Assembly: GCF_040954835.1 (NCBI RefSeq)
Contig: NC_090698.1
Location: forward strand, 41,097,501 to 41,161,500
Length of the DNA: 64,000 nt
Source: Lepisosteus oculatus
Taxonomy: Eukaryota; Chordata; Actinopteri; Semionotiformes; Lepisosteidae
Direction of reading: 5' to 3'
A program made the translations under genes and the position numbers. The notes beneath the pieces are model-generated. The model saw only the letters and a program-made list of their open reading frames with translations, was not told the origin of the DNA and ran no database searches. Shown one piece after another: positions 51,111 through 63,566 of this stretch (positions are counted from its first letter, which is position 1; the number at the start of each line of letters is the position of its first letter).

Positions 51111-54100
51111 TCCTTCACCCACATTTCTTTACTAAATTACCTAGCAGTCTAAATACATGCAAATGTTAATTTCTTTGGATGAACGTATGATTCAGTAGCC
51201 TGTTATTTACCAAAAAGGAGGGACCTTCACAGAGCTCACTGACAAAAGACTGGTCTTGTGCTAAGTTTGTATTTGTACAGTATTCATTGTGTAAAACATG
51301 TTCAGAAAGTCTACAACAAGAGCAATCACAATCAAATTTTATTTATGAGTACTTTTCAGGAAGCTTACAGAGCTAGATGATAGCACACAAATCAGTACAT
51401 CAAAGGGACTTTGTAAAAGCAATAATTCAGAATAAACTGCGCATTGAAAGTTATATATTTATAAATAGTCTTTTATTTAAAAAATAGTCTCAAATATCAA
51501 TAAGACTTTGGGACAATCCGGAGCTAGACTAGGCAATTATTTAATGAGTGTCTTAAATGAAGGGCAGAGAATCTTTGAGTCCACTTTAAATTTCACAGGG
51601 AACCAAGGTAATTTACAGAAGACAAATTTGGTGAATACAGTACCTTTCATTAGTGCATGCACCATGGAGTTTAATAAAAGCATTACAGTAGCCTGTGAGT
51701 ATGTAAACTCATATATAAATATTTTAGCAACCGACATTTAGAGTGATTTTATGCATGTGTACTTGTGACATTCCCAAGAAATGCTTCAAATGACAACACA
51801 AAGTCAGAAGTAACACCACATCTTTTAACCTCCATCAAGAGTTTTTTCCAGCATCTAAAAATACAAAAATCACCATGCTTGCAAACCTGATGTTGGGAGA
51901 CTGTGAGCATAACCTCAGTTTTGTTAAAATTTAACCAGAAACCTCTGCTGTATCCACATAATATCAGACAGAAACCTTTAAAATGCAGAAATCAGAGTAT
52001 TAGTATCAGATTTGATCCTGCACAAAACTGTCACCAGCATTGCAGTAAAACCCAAAATAAAAGATGGCAACATGTGTTACCTGTTGGGAAATCCACATGC
52101 TGCGTAATGCTGAAACAATCCAAAGTACCTAAGAAATTGGCAGTAGCCAAATGGGTAAGGCAATCCATATGTACTGTATACAGAAATCTTCAAGAAGTAA
52201 AATACTTGCATAGGTTAGTCATAGCCACGTTTGTAGCTATGAAACCTAGTTTAGCGTTTAGGTGAATGGTAAATCAGAACTTTTAGCAAAAACAGAGATC
52301 CTTTTGTGTCATCTGGTAGGTAGCATGTTTTAGACAAATGTAATCCACTTTCTGGTCATAAACTGAGAATCAAAGTCATGTTATTTAACAATCAGGTAAT
52401 AAAGAGAGCTTATCTAGCAGAGATCCTAACCAAAGAGAGCTTATGTTTAGAGAGCACATGGATAGTGTTGATGAGATAGTAGACACAACCTTGATTAATA
52501 ATGGTGATAAAACCAGTGAATTTTGATTGGACAAGACACCACTCATATTACAGTTAGAAGTATTGAAGCTGTGTGATTGAGGTCAATATCGTGGTTTATG
52601 AGGAAGGACATTTTAATGCCTCTTTAAATGTACAGGAAGGGCTATTCCTAAACCAAACTGGTAAAAAGGAGCACATTACAATTTTTTGTGGCTGTAAGTC
52701 AGTTTTGGTGCAAACACACAAAGTTTAGTGTCCCTTCATCACCTTGGAAACCCCACGGTTCCTGCCATCACTCCTGAAGATATACAGTAACTAACTGACC
52801 CCCAGCGTGTCTCTGTGCCAAACGTCAGGTGAAGAAACTGCACCCAGAGACCCTGTGCTAACATGGCTGTCTTTGCCAAATTCCAAAAATACAACATTAT
52901 TTTAGTACAGTATGTGGCACAAAAGCAGGGAGACAAACAGTGAACTAAGCCAGCAAATTATAGTACCAGAAAAAAATATCCTACCGTGACTGTCCCATTT
53001 AACGATGATTCAGGTGCTGGATAGGCCACTTCACAGCATGCAGGCAGACAATGAACTCCAAGAAGCACCACAAAAATGAGATATGAGAGAGATGAATGAT
53101 GAACCAAACTCACAAACAGCAGCAATATCAGGATCCAACAGCACAGAGCAGAGACAACTGACATTCTCTGCCAAGACTCTCTGGAGCAGACGTGTGCAAC
53201 AGCAGACCATGGTGAAATCAGAGAATCAGGCAGGATGAACAGCAAGAAGGATGAAAAGACAAAAATGTCTATGACCCATCTGACTATGTGAACCACTCCA
53301 GAGCCTTTGTCTAATATTCATTGAATGGTTCACTGATTGACTGCCCTGTGACCTAAAAGTACGCCACAAGGAATTAAAGAGTTTGCTTGTGTTAGATAAT
53401 GCTTTTGGACATCCTAATGTATTGCAGACATTATAAAAAAAAAGGTTTTTCCAGACAGCATGGCACTGATTCTTCAGCCATTGTCATGGCTAATACTGTA
53501 GTAATATTCAAGGTGTATTACCTCAGAAAAATATTAGCAAAACGTATTGATGCAACCAATGCTAAAAGCAAACCCACTATATAGTAATTTTGAAAGTTCT
53601 TGAACATGGTGCATGCCATAGCAAAAGTCTGGGTTGAAGTACTTGACTACGTGTAGTCTATAAGAAAAAAAATATTTCAAATTTCTTATTTTAAAGACTT
53701 TCTAGTGGTCAAAACAGCAAAGAAGCTGCAACTACTGCAATGTGTTTCCATGGAATTTCGTTCATTTTTATAGAAAGAGGAATTAGAATAAACTGCCCGG
53801 CAAAGACTCCCCAGACGGACACAGTTTATTATATTTATTTTTACAAAATTATTTAGAGGTTGAATTTGCTAGGATATTAAACTTCCTGTCTGAGATCATG
53901 GCAGAGTTAGGATATTAATAATTCACATGCTTTAGATTAAACAAGACAGGCTTGATAACTCTAAAGTCATGAATGCATTACTGGAATGAGTGGATTTATT
54001 AAAGTAAGCCACCTCTCCTTCACACTTTTCTGGCTAATACAAATTCTAACAAGGAAAACACACTATATGATTGTGGAATTATGTGTAAATTAGGAAGCAG

Positions 54101-54784
54101 ATAGCTTTTGATATCTGTAATACAAATTACAGTGCATTTTAGATGGGACTTCTACTGTGGAACTGTTCCTCATCTTTAGAAACTAGTGATTCAGGAGTGA
54201 TCTGCAAAACTACAAAATTTTTCAGCAACAAGGTTGCTGATCCCTGAATTAAATATATAGATCATGCAATTGTAATATATGAAATTTGGACAATTTGTAG
54301 CAGATCATTGTTTAAAACAAAGCAAACATATATTGATATTATTTAGCAATTAGTGAGGTGCAGTATGGCTAACCATGCCTGCTTGAATGGATATTAAAGG
54401 GTTTAAAAAGTGATAGTCCCCTGAATGCATGGATTGTAAATGACCACCACATACTGTTCTATTGTAATAAATACGGTTTTATCCAACATTGCTCATACGA
54501 ACAGCACTAAAACTCAGGAAATAAAATAAATACAAAACAAAATAATTAAGTAATTATAATATGTCAGCTTACAATAACATAAAATATGTCAGCATAACAG
54601 GTGCACAGAATGTTTCTGGTTTTCTTTTCACCTGAGCCCTTAATGACCTAAGTGAACTTATTTCCTTGCTGTATAGAAGCTGAAGCTTTTCCTCATTCTT
54701 AAGAAGAAGGAGATTTTATTGAAGAGAGCTATAAAATCTGCTGGACAGGAGCCCTTGAGGACTGGAGTTGAACACCTCTACAAT
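51111..54784. other. Intergenic DNA, possible degenerate repeats
   Basis: No gene recognised. The stretch 51330-52265 has the uneven, repeat-like texture of an old interspersed element ('aattttatttatgagtactt', 'agcattacagtagcctgtga'), but I cannot assign a family. The rest is AT-rich. Confidence 0.3.
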
Positions 54785-55010
54785 AGCCAGCAGCCATCTG
54801 GAAAATCACTGAAGCTAGGCAGGTGTGAGCCTGGTCTATACCTGGATAGAAGACCTCCTGGTAAAAACTAAGGTTGCTGCTGGAAGAGGTGTTAGTCAGG
54901 CCAGCAAGGGGTGCTCACCATGTGGACTATGTGGGTCCCAATACCCCACTATAGTGACGGGGACACTATACTGTAAAAAGGCACCATCCTTCGGATGAGA
55001 CGTAAAACTG
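54785..55010 (+). repeat. SINE3, 5S-rRNA-derived head and body, 3'-truncated
   Basis: It starts with the 5S-like internal promoter 'cactgaagctaggcaggtgt', 'gagcctggtctatacctgga', 'tagaagacc'. The body 'gctgctggaagaggtgttag', 'gggtgctcaccatgtgg', 'actatagtgacggggacact' and 'atccttcggatgagacgtaa' follows. It stops near 55010, lacking the tail found at 1318. Confidence 0.85.
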
Positions 55011-57605
55011 TTTCTCAACATTATGTATTCTAGATATCTGATGTCAGACTGGCAGACAAATTGTATTTCTGGAGTACTTAATTAAAATGTAACATTAAAT
55101 TGAAAAAAAAAATCCAAAATCATTAAAGAATATTATACTGAAATGTTGAAACTACCTGCAATACTTAAGATTGTCACTTTCTAGTTACAGTATTTGTCAT
55201 CCATTCATTATGTTTATTTATAGAATCTGTTTTGGGAATCATGATATTCCATACATTTTTATAAAAAATCTCTAAATCTATGCATATTTTTACGGTGGTT
55301 TGCTTTATTGCTTGTAGCACAGTCATACCACACGCACATCCTTAATTATTACCTTAATTAATTATTCACTATTCCTTTATTAACATGTATATATTTCAGT
55401 TATATATACAAAATACATTTTAAAATTACAAAATAATAATGTAATATCTGTTGTTTATCTACACATTATTTGTAGTTTCCAGTTCTGCTCTTTTGCTTAA
55501 TTCCCCAGAAAACAAGGCCTTATCTAACCTGATAAGATATTGGAGCTAGAATGCAAAATACTTAATTTATATATATCATAACCTGCAATCTGTCTTCTGT
55601 TACAGTCTTTATTGTATTCATTGCTGAGTTTGTTATTTTCATATTTTGTCTCTGCTTGTGATTCAATTTTTGGCTCGTTGGGAATGACTACTGGTATATT
55701 AGAAGAACAAACCCAGCAGCAAATGCAATGAAGTCCATGTAGTGGAATATTATGCAGCTGAGATTAAACTTTTGCTAATGTAAATCATATTACCTTTAAG
55801 GTAGGAAGCAGAAGGTTAATTCCATGCAGAAAAATAAAAAGTATAAAGTAGGAAATGAAAGGGCAATGTTTTGGGTGTGTAGCTTTCACACCCGAAGAAG
55901 TCTCCAAAGCTAAATTTATGTATTTATTTCTTTTTTCAATTGATAGAATTACGAGATTACTTTGACGTTTTTTCCTTTTTTATATCAGATAGATTGATGT
56001 TCAGAAACATTTTTTTTTTCATTAATATGGAAATTTTAGATGGCAGGCGTTATGAGGCCACAAGCTGTCACATTTTGACCTTTTTTAGGTCATTTCATTT
56101 GCTGACATCGTTTCTAGTGTTACAAGGGTCAGAGAAGAAATCGAATGAAGCCAATAATCTACTCAGGCTCATTTTTTACATCTTGACTTGTCTCTTGACA
56201 TGTCTCTCCATCTGCCCTGCTTGTGTGTTTTGACAAACTAAGGTATTATCTGACAGCAGTATGATCAGGGTTTTTTTCATGTAGCATAATAACTAAAATT
56301 TTGTCAATATTTTTATACCTTTAATAGACATATGACCTTGCTGTGATAGACCAATGACTAACTATTGACAGGTTAAGGGAAGGGGGAATCATTTTCATCT
56401 TTTAAAAAGCTTGTCGTTTTGGAAGTTCATACAAATATTTTACAGCATATTTCCATAAAAAAGGCTTAAGATTATTATATTGTAATTCTGAGGCTTGGAA
56501 CTGAATGAAAGCAGCAGGGTTGTGAGGAGAACTCAAGAGCAGGACAAGGGAAATAGACTGGAGGGGTGATAAAAAGCAGGCAAACAGTCCAAAACATAGT
56601 TGAGAGAGAAGCAAATTTTGTAGCCGAGTGGACACTGAAGTTCCAGGGAAATCCGAAAGGCAAGTTTGCACTGGTTGAGAATCTAGCAGGTACACAAAAA
56701 ACTGAATGTAAGGCTAGAGACTGAGACTATGAAGCTCAAGCATAGCTCTAAAACACAGCCCAAATCTACTGCTAATGTAGGTCTTATACAGTCTGTTCCT
56801 CGAGAGACAGGCATGATAATACATTAAACACAGGTGGAACAGACTTCCTGTGCTCAGTTTTTGTAGGTTGCTTTAGTAGTGTTAGAACATTCGACAGCGT
56901 GTCTGCAGGAGAAAGCATGACATATTGCCCAGGGCTGGATATTGGCAGTCTTTGATAACAGCAAAATCTAGCTAAGCTTTTATTACATGCTTAATTGAAT
57001 GATTTTAATACCGTCCTTATTTTTTTTAAAAACTAATTGTGTAACAGAATTACATCAGACATAGGGCTCTTTTCCATTTTTTTTAGAACACGGGTGCTGA
57101 AAATGTGCAGAATACATTAGTTGAAAAGTTAAGAAAATGTTACACATCATATTTTATGCAGGACATATTGATTGGTAGTGTTTCAATCTAAAGGCTTCTA
57201 ATTTACAAAAAGTGATGTACACAAGAGTGCACACAGAGTTCAGAATAAATGAACAATGTCAATAGAGCATTCTTACTTTTTGCATTCATTTGGGGAATCT
57301 ATATAATATTACCTAAGCTTGAACACACGTGTTGCTTTAAGATGTTGTAAAATGTCTATGCAGTACTTTAATCTTCCCCAGAAAGTGTTTCTTGCCACTG
57401 TTTTTGCAGTTTCCTTGCAAAACAGCAAACAGCTGATGTGGTTGTGGGCTCTTTTTAATGGTCTCACATGTGCTAGCCTTGACTGTAACAGAACAGGTGT
57501 ATGAAGTTAGCTTGAAAACCACTGAAGAACTGTTTGACTTCTACAAAGACTTCTACTGTATTTAATGAGCAGAATGGAATAATATTACATTTCTTTAAAA
57601 CGTAC
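55011..57605. other. Intergenic DNA, no gene seen
   Basis: AT-rich, with a possible LTR remnant at 56481-56922. Otherwise I see nothing. Confidence 0.35.
56481..56922. mobile_element. Possible LTR remnant
   Basis: The texture resembles the LTRs at 2292 and 40892 (many short 'gcaggcaaacagtccaaaac'-type segments, a CpG-containing middle), and it ends ...GCATGACA. The start TGTAATTC is weak and I find no convincing target duplication. Confidence 0.3.
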
Positions 57606-58153
57606 TGTAGCGCTCTCAGGTTCATGTGGGTTTGTGCCCTCGCCGCTGCCTCCTCAGGTCAGCCCCCCACTGCTGGGGACTAGAACTCAGGCCTCTTGCA
57701 TCACTCAACAGGGACCCAGCCAGCCGAGTTAAAGGGCAATCTCACCTCAGTCCAATGGTTGAGATCCCTGCTATTCACAGGGAAGGGCGGTGACGTCACC
57801 GCGCTTGTAAGCCGGCTCGCACAACCTGTAATGTCGGCCATATGCATTACACTCTCCCCAAATTAATTCGCTGTCCTTGGCAAAGGGCTGTCCCATCCCT
57901 CTCCTGACACCAATGGAGTGCTAACACATGGGTATGCGCCATCGCCGCTTCTGCCTCAGGTCAGCCCCACACCTCTGGGGACTCAAACCCGGGCATCCAG
58001 CATCACTCAACAGGGAACCAGCCAGCTGAGTTAAAGGAAAATCTCCCCTCAGCCCGGTGGCTGAGGTCCCTGCTATTCACAGGGAAGGGCGTTGACATCA
58101 CCACGCTGGTAAGCCGGCTCACACAACATGTAATGTCAGCCGTATGTGTTACA
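57606..58153 (-). mobile_element. TRIM-like miniature LTR retrotransposon
   Basis: Two direct repeats, 57606-57851 (246 bp) and 57914-58153 (240 bp), each run from TG to CA and enclose only 62 bp. The sequence GTAC flanks the whole unit (57602-57605 and 58154-58157). On the - strand the short interior begins right after the first LTR with TTGGTGTCAGGAGAGGGAT, a primer-binding site that, by memory, fits the 3' end of vertebrate tRNA-Leu at 17 of 18 positions. It ends with the purine-rich 'ggggagag' directly before the second LTR, as a polypurine tract should. There is no coding capacity. This LTR-PBS-PPT-LTR layout defines terminal-repeat retrotransposons in miniature. The unit is GC-rich and the LTRs are noticeably diverged, so the insertion is not recent. 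Confidence 0.8.
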
Positions 58154-58157
58154 GTAC

Positions 58158-59057
58158 CTTACTTTAGTTTTTCATACATAATTGAAGTCAGACGTAACTT
58201 TAACTTCATATGGATAGTTAAAAGTAATAGATATCATAATCATGATGGTAATCATGTTCTCTGGTAATTCATGCAGAAATATAGATTTTGTTTATTTTTC
58301 ATATCTACTGACTTTTACTTTTACTCACCGAGTTTTAAATATAATTAGGTTACCATCATGGTTGACTACTGTATGTCAACCTGACATGCATGGCATACAT
58401 GATGATCCTACCAATGAGAATATTACATGAATGACACTGTATATAACCTGCATATCACTTGATTTTGTGCCCCTGAGTCTGATCATGCACTTTGTTAGGT
58501 TAGCATTTCAAAATTTTAATGTAACTACTGTAACTGCCAAATCATCAAGTGAGTCATTATTTTGGTAAAAAAGAGTGAAACTGTGAACATTTATAACAGA
58601 CAAATTAGCCCTGACACTAAATTAAACCCTATTATTAATTTATGCTTAGCTTTAACCCCAATCTTAACTCCACTACTAGCCTGATGTCTGAATTGTTTAA
58701 TGGATAAACCCTCTGTAACCTTATTTGCAAACCTAAACAAAATATTAATCCGAGAATTAAGCCTGAATGTATCTATAACTTATTTAACTTTGTCCTAAAC
58801 TCTAACCCTAGCCCTAATTATTCTTCTGACTATGATGTATAGTGACTAGAATACTTGGTATTGTCAGAGTGAGTATCAGACAGTCCAGACCTCTTCAGCA
58901 CTCACTGAAACAGTGTGAACCAATGCAGAAGACCTTTGTAAAGAAGTACCGGAAAGTAACCAAGTTACTTTTTCCACAGAATATGTAATCTGTGCCATAT
59001 TTCATTAATGATTATAGTTAGAAATACAGTACCTTATTACAGTAGCTAGTCCATCAG
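58158..59057. other. Intergenic DNA, no gene seen
   Basis: AT-rich, no signal. A run near 58620-58830 reads like imperfect 'taaccctaatctaaactc' units, perhaps an old degenerate satellite. Confidence 0.35.
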
Positions 59058-59432
59058 TGTAGCATGATGGCACACTGGTTAGCATTGCTATCTCACAGTA
59101 CTGGGGCCCAGGGTATAATTCTAGTCCTGGGGTCCTACCTACCTCTTTTTTGTACAGTATGTTCTCCCAGAGTTCATGTGGGATTCCGTCTTGTTCTCTG
59201 GTTTCCTCCCACTGTCCAAAAACATAGTGGAAGGATAACTGGGTTCTGGTAACATTGGCCCAGTTGTGAATGTGTGCATGTCTATGCCTATGTTTATGTC
59301 TGTCTACCCTGAGACAGATTGGCGTCCTGTCCAGGGTGTACCCTGCTTTGCAGCTGTTGCCAGCCAAGATAGGCTCCAGCTCCCCCACAGTCCTGAATTG
59401 CAAGAAGAGGTTAGAAAATGGATGACTAGAGT
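59058..59432 (+). repeat. tRNA-derived fish SINE, complete
   Basis: Head 'agcatgatggcacactggtt' and 'agcattgctatctcacagta', worn B box 'gggtataattctagtcctgg', body 'tgttctcccagagttcatgt' and 'ccactgtccaaaaacatagt', tail 'ttggcgtcctgtccagggtg' and 'gataggctccagctccccc', end 'tagaaaatggatgact'. Frames on both strands across it (59005-59481) derive from the repeat. Confidence 0.9.
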
Positions 59433-61043
59433 AACCAGTCCACAGTGCACATACATCCACAGTATATATATTATCATGTAACTTACAAATACTTGTATTG
59501 ATCAGCGTCTTTCGAGCTGTTGCCTATTTAGTTATCCACCACCAAATTGTCTGCAGAAACTTAAAAAGCTAATCACTAATCAAACCTATTTTCTGAAACA
59601 ATCAGTATTGCTACATTTAGTGAAAATCAAAATGTCATATTTTTTTAATTATAAAGTACCAAAAAATGTTTAAAAATCGGAAAATTACAGTTTTCAGGAA
59701 GTTACAGTGAAAACAATTGAGTTATTTTTAGTAAGGAGGTATTGTGGAATATCTGTATGAAACCTGGTCCTCTAGAATACCCCACAACCAAATTGCCACT
59801 TACAATTGCAAGGGATAAACAAAAAACATAGGCATATAAAGAAAAAGAGAGACAAAGATTTAAATCTTCCCTTTGTCTTAATTTATTGCCAAAAGTGGTT
59901 TAATGTGATTGAAAAACATTCTATGTAGCCATCAGGTATAAAGTAAAAAAACTGCATAGATCTTAAATACAAAGAACCTTTCCTTTCCTTTAAATTTTAA
60001 ATAAATATCGACCATTTATTGGATAATGAAAAGCTATTTTAAGAAGATGGTTTCATGCACAACAAGTTGCAGAAAGGCTGAATCAAGGATGTTCTCAGAC
60101 TCTGCCACACACATTGAATTGCATGAGGACCTAGGTTGGTGGGGAAATCTTCCATACAGGTAGTGAGTTTGCTTTGCAATGGTAGAGTTATTTCCCTTAT
60201 GCCTTTCATTGTGAAACAGGAGAAAACCTGATATTACACATTTGAAGGGCCCAGGTTATGCCGTTTTGTTGCCCTGTGTCCTTTGTCTACCTGTTAAATT
60301 TTGCCATGCATCATGAGGCTCTACTGGATGAAGTAATTTGCTTATTTGCTTGGATATCTAAAATGTCAAGGTCATAAGAAAACACTGCTTTCATGCTGGT
60401 CTGTTACACAGCTTACATAAAATCTTATGAAAAGACACATCCTCTCCTCATCAGCCAAAATCAGAATCTCCTATACTGTATGTCTGGTGCACACTAGTAG
60501 GTATAATACAGACGTTTCATTATACTCTTGTAACAACTGGGTGAATATAAATGTGCACACTGATATCGTGACTACAGTATGCTCCTTTTACATCTTCAGT
60601 ACATACTTCTTCAATTGTCCCAATAAAAGATCTATTTAAATGACATTGAAAATAAGTTCTCTCGCTTAGCATCATTTCATCAATACTGATGCAGTCTGGT
60701 AAACCACAGAACTCCTCGTTGTCAGATACTTCATGTCTTCACTGGGAACTGTAGCACCTCAAGAAGTGGAGAACTCCAGCGTAGATTGTGTAGACATTTT
60801 CAGGTCCCTCGTTTATATTAGACCAGTTAAGCCATCTAAAAAAAAACAAGCAATTTTTACATAATTCAATTCACCATTTCAATAGTTATTTGGTACCATT
60901 TGGTGCCACAGAAGATGTTCATGATTTAAATGTTTTTCATATTAAATAATTTGTTAAAATAAGATTTTTGATTAATACATAACTTACTTATTGAGTTTAT
61001 CCTGCACTAGTATAGAATCTTAGTAAAATTCTCTGTGAACATC
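59433..61043. other. Downstream flank / 3'UTR of the ptcra candidate
   Basis: On the - strand the ptcra 3'UTR would start at 61043. The nearest AATAAA on that strand that I find is at 60015-60020 (TTTATT on +), about 1 kb beyond the stop. A possible splice acceptor (T-rich then TAG) ends at 60836, discussed in the findings. No other gene is seen. Confidence 0.4.
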
Positions 61044-61153
61044 TTACCATTCCATAATCAGTATCACAGTCATCATAAAGTTGAAGATAATGCTCTTCCA
61101 AAGAAGAATTCTCAGAGCCAAGATAAATACAGATTCCGAATGATTCTGAATAC
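61044..61153 (-). CDS. ptcra: ptcra candidate exon 4: transmembrane helix and stop
   Basis: From the acceptor TTCGCAG|GTATTC this phase-1 exon encodes GIQNHSESVF, then the membrane helix ILALRILLWKSIIFNFMMTV and ILIMEW, stop TAA at 61046-61044. The helix has Arg147 and Lys152 separated by four residues, as in human TCR-alpha (LRILLLK) and pre-TCR-alpha (LRLLLFK). In these proteins the two charges hold CD3 chains. The 'FN..MT' that follows is also TCR-alpha-like. The tail after the helix is only a few residues, unlike the long proline-rich mammalian pre-TCR-alpha tail. The stop lies inside a good splice donor (TG|GTAAGA), so a further exon is conceivable. Confidence 0.8.
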
Positions 61154-61684
61154 CTGCGAAGATTGTTTTTCATGTTACAAACTTTTGTCTATTTATTGTA
61201 AAATAAAGATATATGCTATTCTGTCATTCACCTTTTTTGTTTCACATTTGCAAATTTAATCATGAAGTACTGTTTAAGATTAAAATACATTGACTATAAT
61301 GTTAATAATACATCCATTTAAAATGGATGTTAACTATTTAATTTAATCAAGATTTACTGTAAGGACATTATTACAAAATTTCTCAGTCCCATGTGACATG
61401 TGTAGTGAACATACCTTAAGTACTGTTTAAGAAAACAGTGTTTTATGAAACAAAACACCACCTCAACAAAACAAACAATTTAAATTCCACAAAATATAGA
61501 TACTCTGTTTTCATTTTATGATACATGTCCATATAAGTACATCTATTCAAATATTACTGTCACCTAACCAAATTGACATGAAAGAAGCTTCACTAAAATG
61601 CTTTCACCTTTTTATTCAATAGTGCTTGTTTATTATACTTTTTGCATACAGATAGAAGATAATGTTAGAATACTGCAAGATTAC

Positions 61685-61735
61685 CTTGAGTGACATTCCA
61701 TAAATCTGCATAACATGTGTTGTCCAAGTCATTTT
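61685..61735 (-). CDS. ptcra: ptcra candidate exon 3: connecting peptide with Cys
   Basis: A 51-base exon with acceptor TTCAATTCAG|AAAATG and donor CTCAAG|GTAATC, phase 1 on both sides. It encodes ENDLDNTCYADLWNVTQ. The single Cys123 is placed like the connecting-peptide cysteine of pre-TCR-alpha and TCR-alpha, which forms the disulfide with TCR-beta. N129-V-T is a potential N-glycosylation site. The exon is too short to be found as an open frame. It is supported by its phase, splice sites, position between the C1 and transmembrane exons, and the single cysteine. Confidence 0.75.
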
Positions 61736-62229
61736 CTGAATTGAAAAAGTAGAAATATTGTAATTTTGCAAATCTTTCCATAATGTATTCTACTGCACAG
61801 TCCCAACACAATTATTTTGATTTTCAAGCAGTGCTGACCATTCAGTATTCACCCCTTTTTTCAATGTTTCACTGTTCTCCTTAACAGTGCTGAGCAAAAA
61901 TCAGGTAAAGTCACATATTTTATCTTATAAAATGTAGCCTAAGAGTAAACATTTTTAATTATGGTTGAAATTTGAAGGAAGCATCTTATTTGAATCACTG
62001 CTTCGGTCACATACAGATTGTTTTGCAATTTTAATTTTAGTAGAAATTCATATATATGCTTTAAACAGTGTTCAGATACTATTTTTTTCTATTCATGAGT
62101 TTAATTTTAGCAAAAGTTGTGTAACACATTTCCTCTGAATGCATTTCTTTCAATGCAAAAGGCAGGAACATTAAAAGCAGTCAGTTTCTGGTCTTTAGGT
62201 AGACAGTAAACAATGATTTAAAATCTTAC

Positions 62230-62538
62230 CAGTCAAGTCAGCATAGTGTTTGCTGATAAGCATTGCTGTGCTCTTGTAATTCACAAAGCAGGTGTAAGAA
62301 TCCCATTCATTTGAGGCAACTTCAATGAGTGAAATAGCACTGTGCGTCCCATCTTCTTCCTTTGCAACATTATAGGTTATGTAGTCTGAAGATCCTTTGG
62401 ATCCGCTGGAGAGCCAAGTCACCTCAACATCATTATGAAGGAAGTCACTAACCAGACACACCAGAATAGTTCTGCTTCTGCCATCTGGATTGTGAAACGG
62501 TGGTGCTAGTGTAGCGAAGATGTTGGCATCCACTCCCA
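62230..62538 (-). CDS. ptcra: ptcra candidate exon 2: C1-type Ig domain
   Basis: A 309-base phase 1-1 exon, acceptor TTGCACTAG|TGGGAG and donor TTGACTG|GTAAGA. It encodes one immunoglobulin constant-type domain: C40 (ILVCLVSDF), W54 (VTWLSSG), and C96 in WDSYTCFV, 56 residues after C40. Landmarks shared with mammalian pre-TCR-alpha, as I remember it, are F..LAPP before the domain, VCLV.D, W.S.G followed by D..TY, and DGT. Antibody, TCR-beta/gamma and light-chain C domains share the Cys/Trp core but not the LAPP, D..TY and DGT set together. There is no J segment or recombination signal in front. In the family this domain pairs with TCR-beta in immature thymocytes. Confidence 0.85.
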
Positions 62539-63566
62539 CTAGTGCAACACATTGGCAAAAAAATATGATTTTAGGGTTGTGTTAATTTGACTCTTGGATG
62601 GCTGTATTCAGAGACCTATGATAGAGGTTCCCTATCAAATCTGTCATTTCGCTGAGATGGCATAGGGGATATGTGATCCTTCAACACTTCATAAAGCATT
62701 GAACCACAATCACTGGCTTTTTGAGGAAAATGGAGAGTCAAGCAGGGTGTTATATTGCAGCATTAAAATGCGAGATCACTCTTTGTCCTCTGCCCATCCA
62801 CTACCGGAACAGACTTTCAACCTCTACTATATCTTCCACTGTCTGATTTTCTCCTCCATGGAACTCTGAAAGACGGTCTATAAAGTCGGTGATCACAAGG
62901 TCCAAAACACAGTGCAGTTATGGCTTAAACAACAAATTAAGCAAAGAATCTACAACAGTATCAAGAATCTTCTGAGTATCTGGTTCCTGTATATGGATTT
63001 TTATTTTCAGTCTTTTCAATGACTATAGTACTCAACACTATGATGCTGTAACGAAATGCACATCATGTTTACTGTTTTTTTAAATAGTTGTCTCATGTGT
63101 TGACAGAACTGCTATATGAAAAAAACTTTCCAATAAATTAAAGTGATTGCTTGTTTAATTTGTGAATTACTTTAGTTTTTTAAATACTCTGTGAGAAGAT
63201 GAAACATTGCAAGCTTACTACTGTAACTTCTATAGCATAATACTGTATATCAAGAGCGAACTACTACAAAAATAACAAAATGAAGCTTTCTCATTCACAA
63301 TTCCTCTTATATTTCACTTCAGACTGACTCTTTGTAAATGCTGTGCTTCACAGCTCTAAATGCCATATAAAACCAATACATGAAACATGCATAATCCATA
63401 TTAAAGCATCACACTTTCTCCATTTGCATATAATACATGACTCAAACGTGGTGAATGTGAAATGAGATTTAAGTTGTCATGTTTTTTAATTAATTAAGAT
63501 AAAACACGTCATGTTTTTGCTTTAAAAGCTATGAAATATGTTAGTACAAATAATATTGCTACTTAC
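62539..63566 (-). other. ptcra: ptcra candidate intron 1
   Basis: Phase-1 intron of 1028 bp, GTAAGT...CTAG. I looked for a V domain, a J-like FG.GT motif or RSS heptamer/nonamer pairs on the - strand and saw none. The leader therefore appears to be joined directly to the C domain. Confidence 0.65.

Noticed and set aside
54785..55010. Possible genuine 5S rRNA gene
   Set aside because: The 5S-like promoter is followed directly by the SINE3 body, and the first part of 5S rRNA does not match well enough for a functional gene.
57624..58153. Tandem tRNA-derived SINE (A-box-like 'taactcagctgg' and B-box-like 'gggtttgagtcccc' on the - strand in each copy)
   Set aside because: The TG...CA ends, primer site, polypurine tract and flanking GTAC fit a miniature LTR element better. 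The box resemblance is noted but may be chance.
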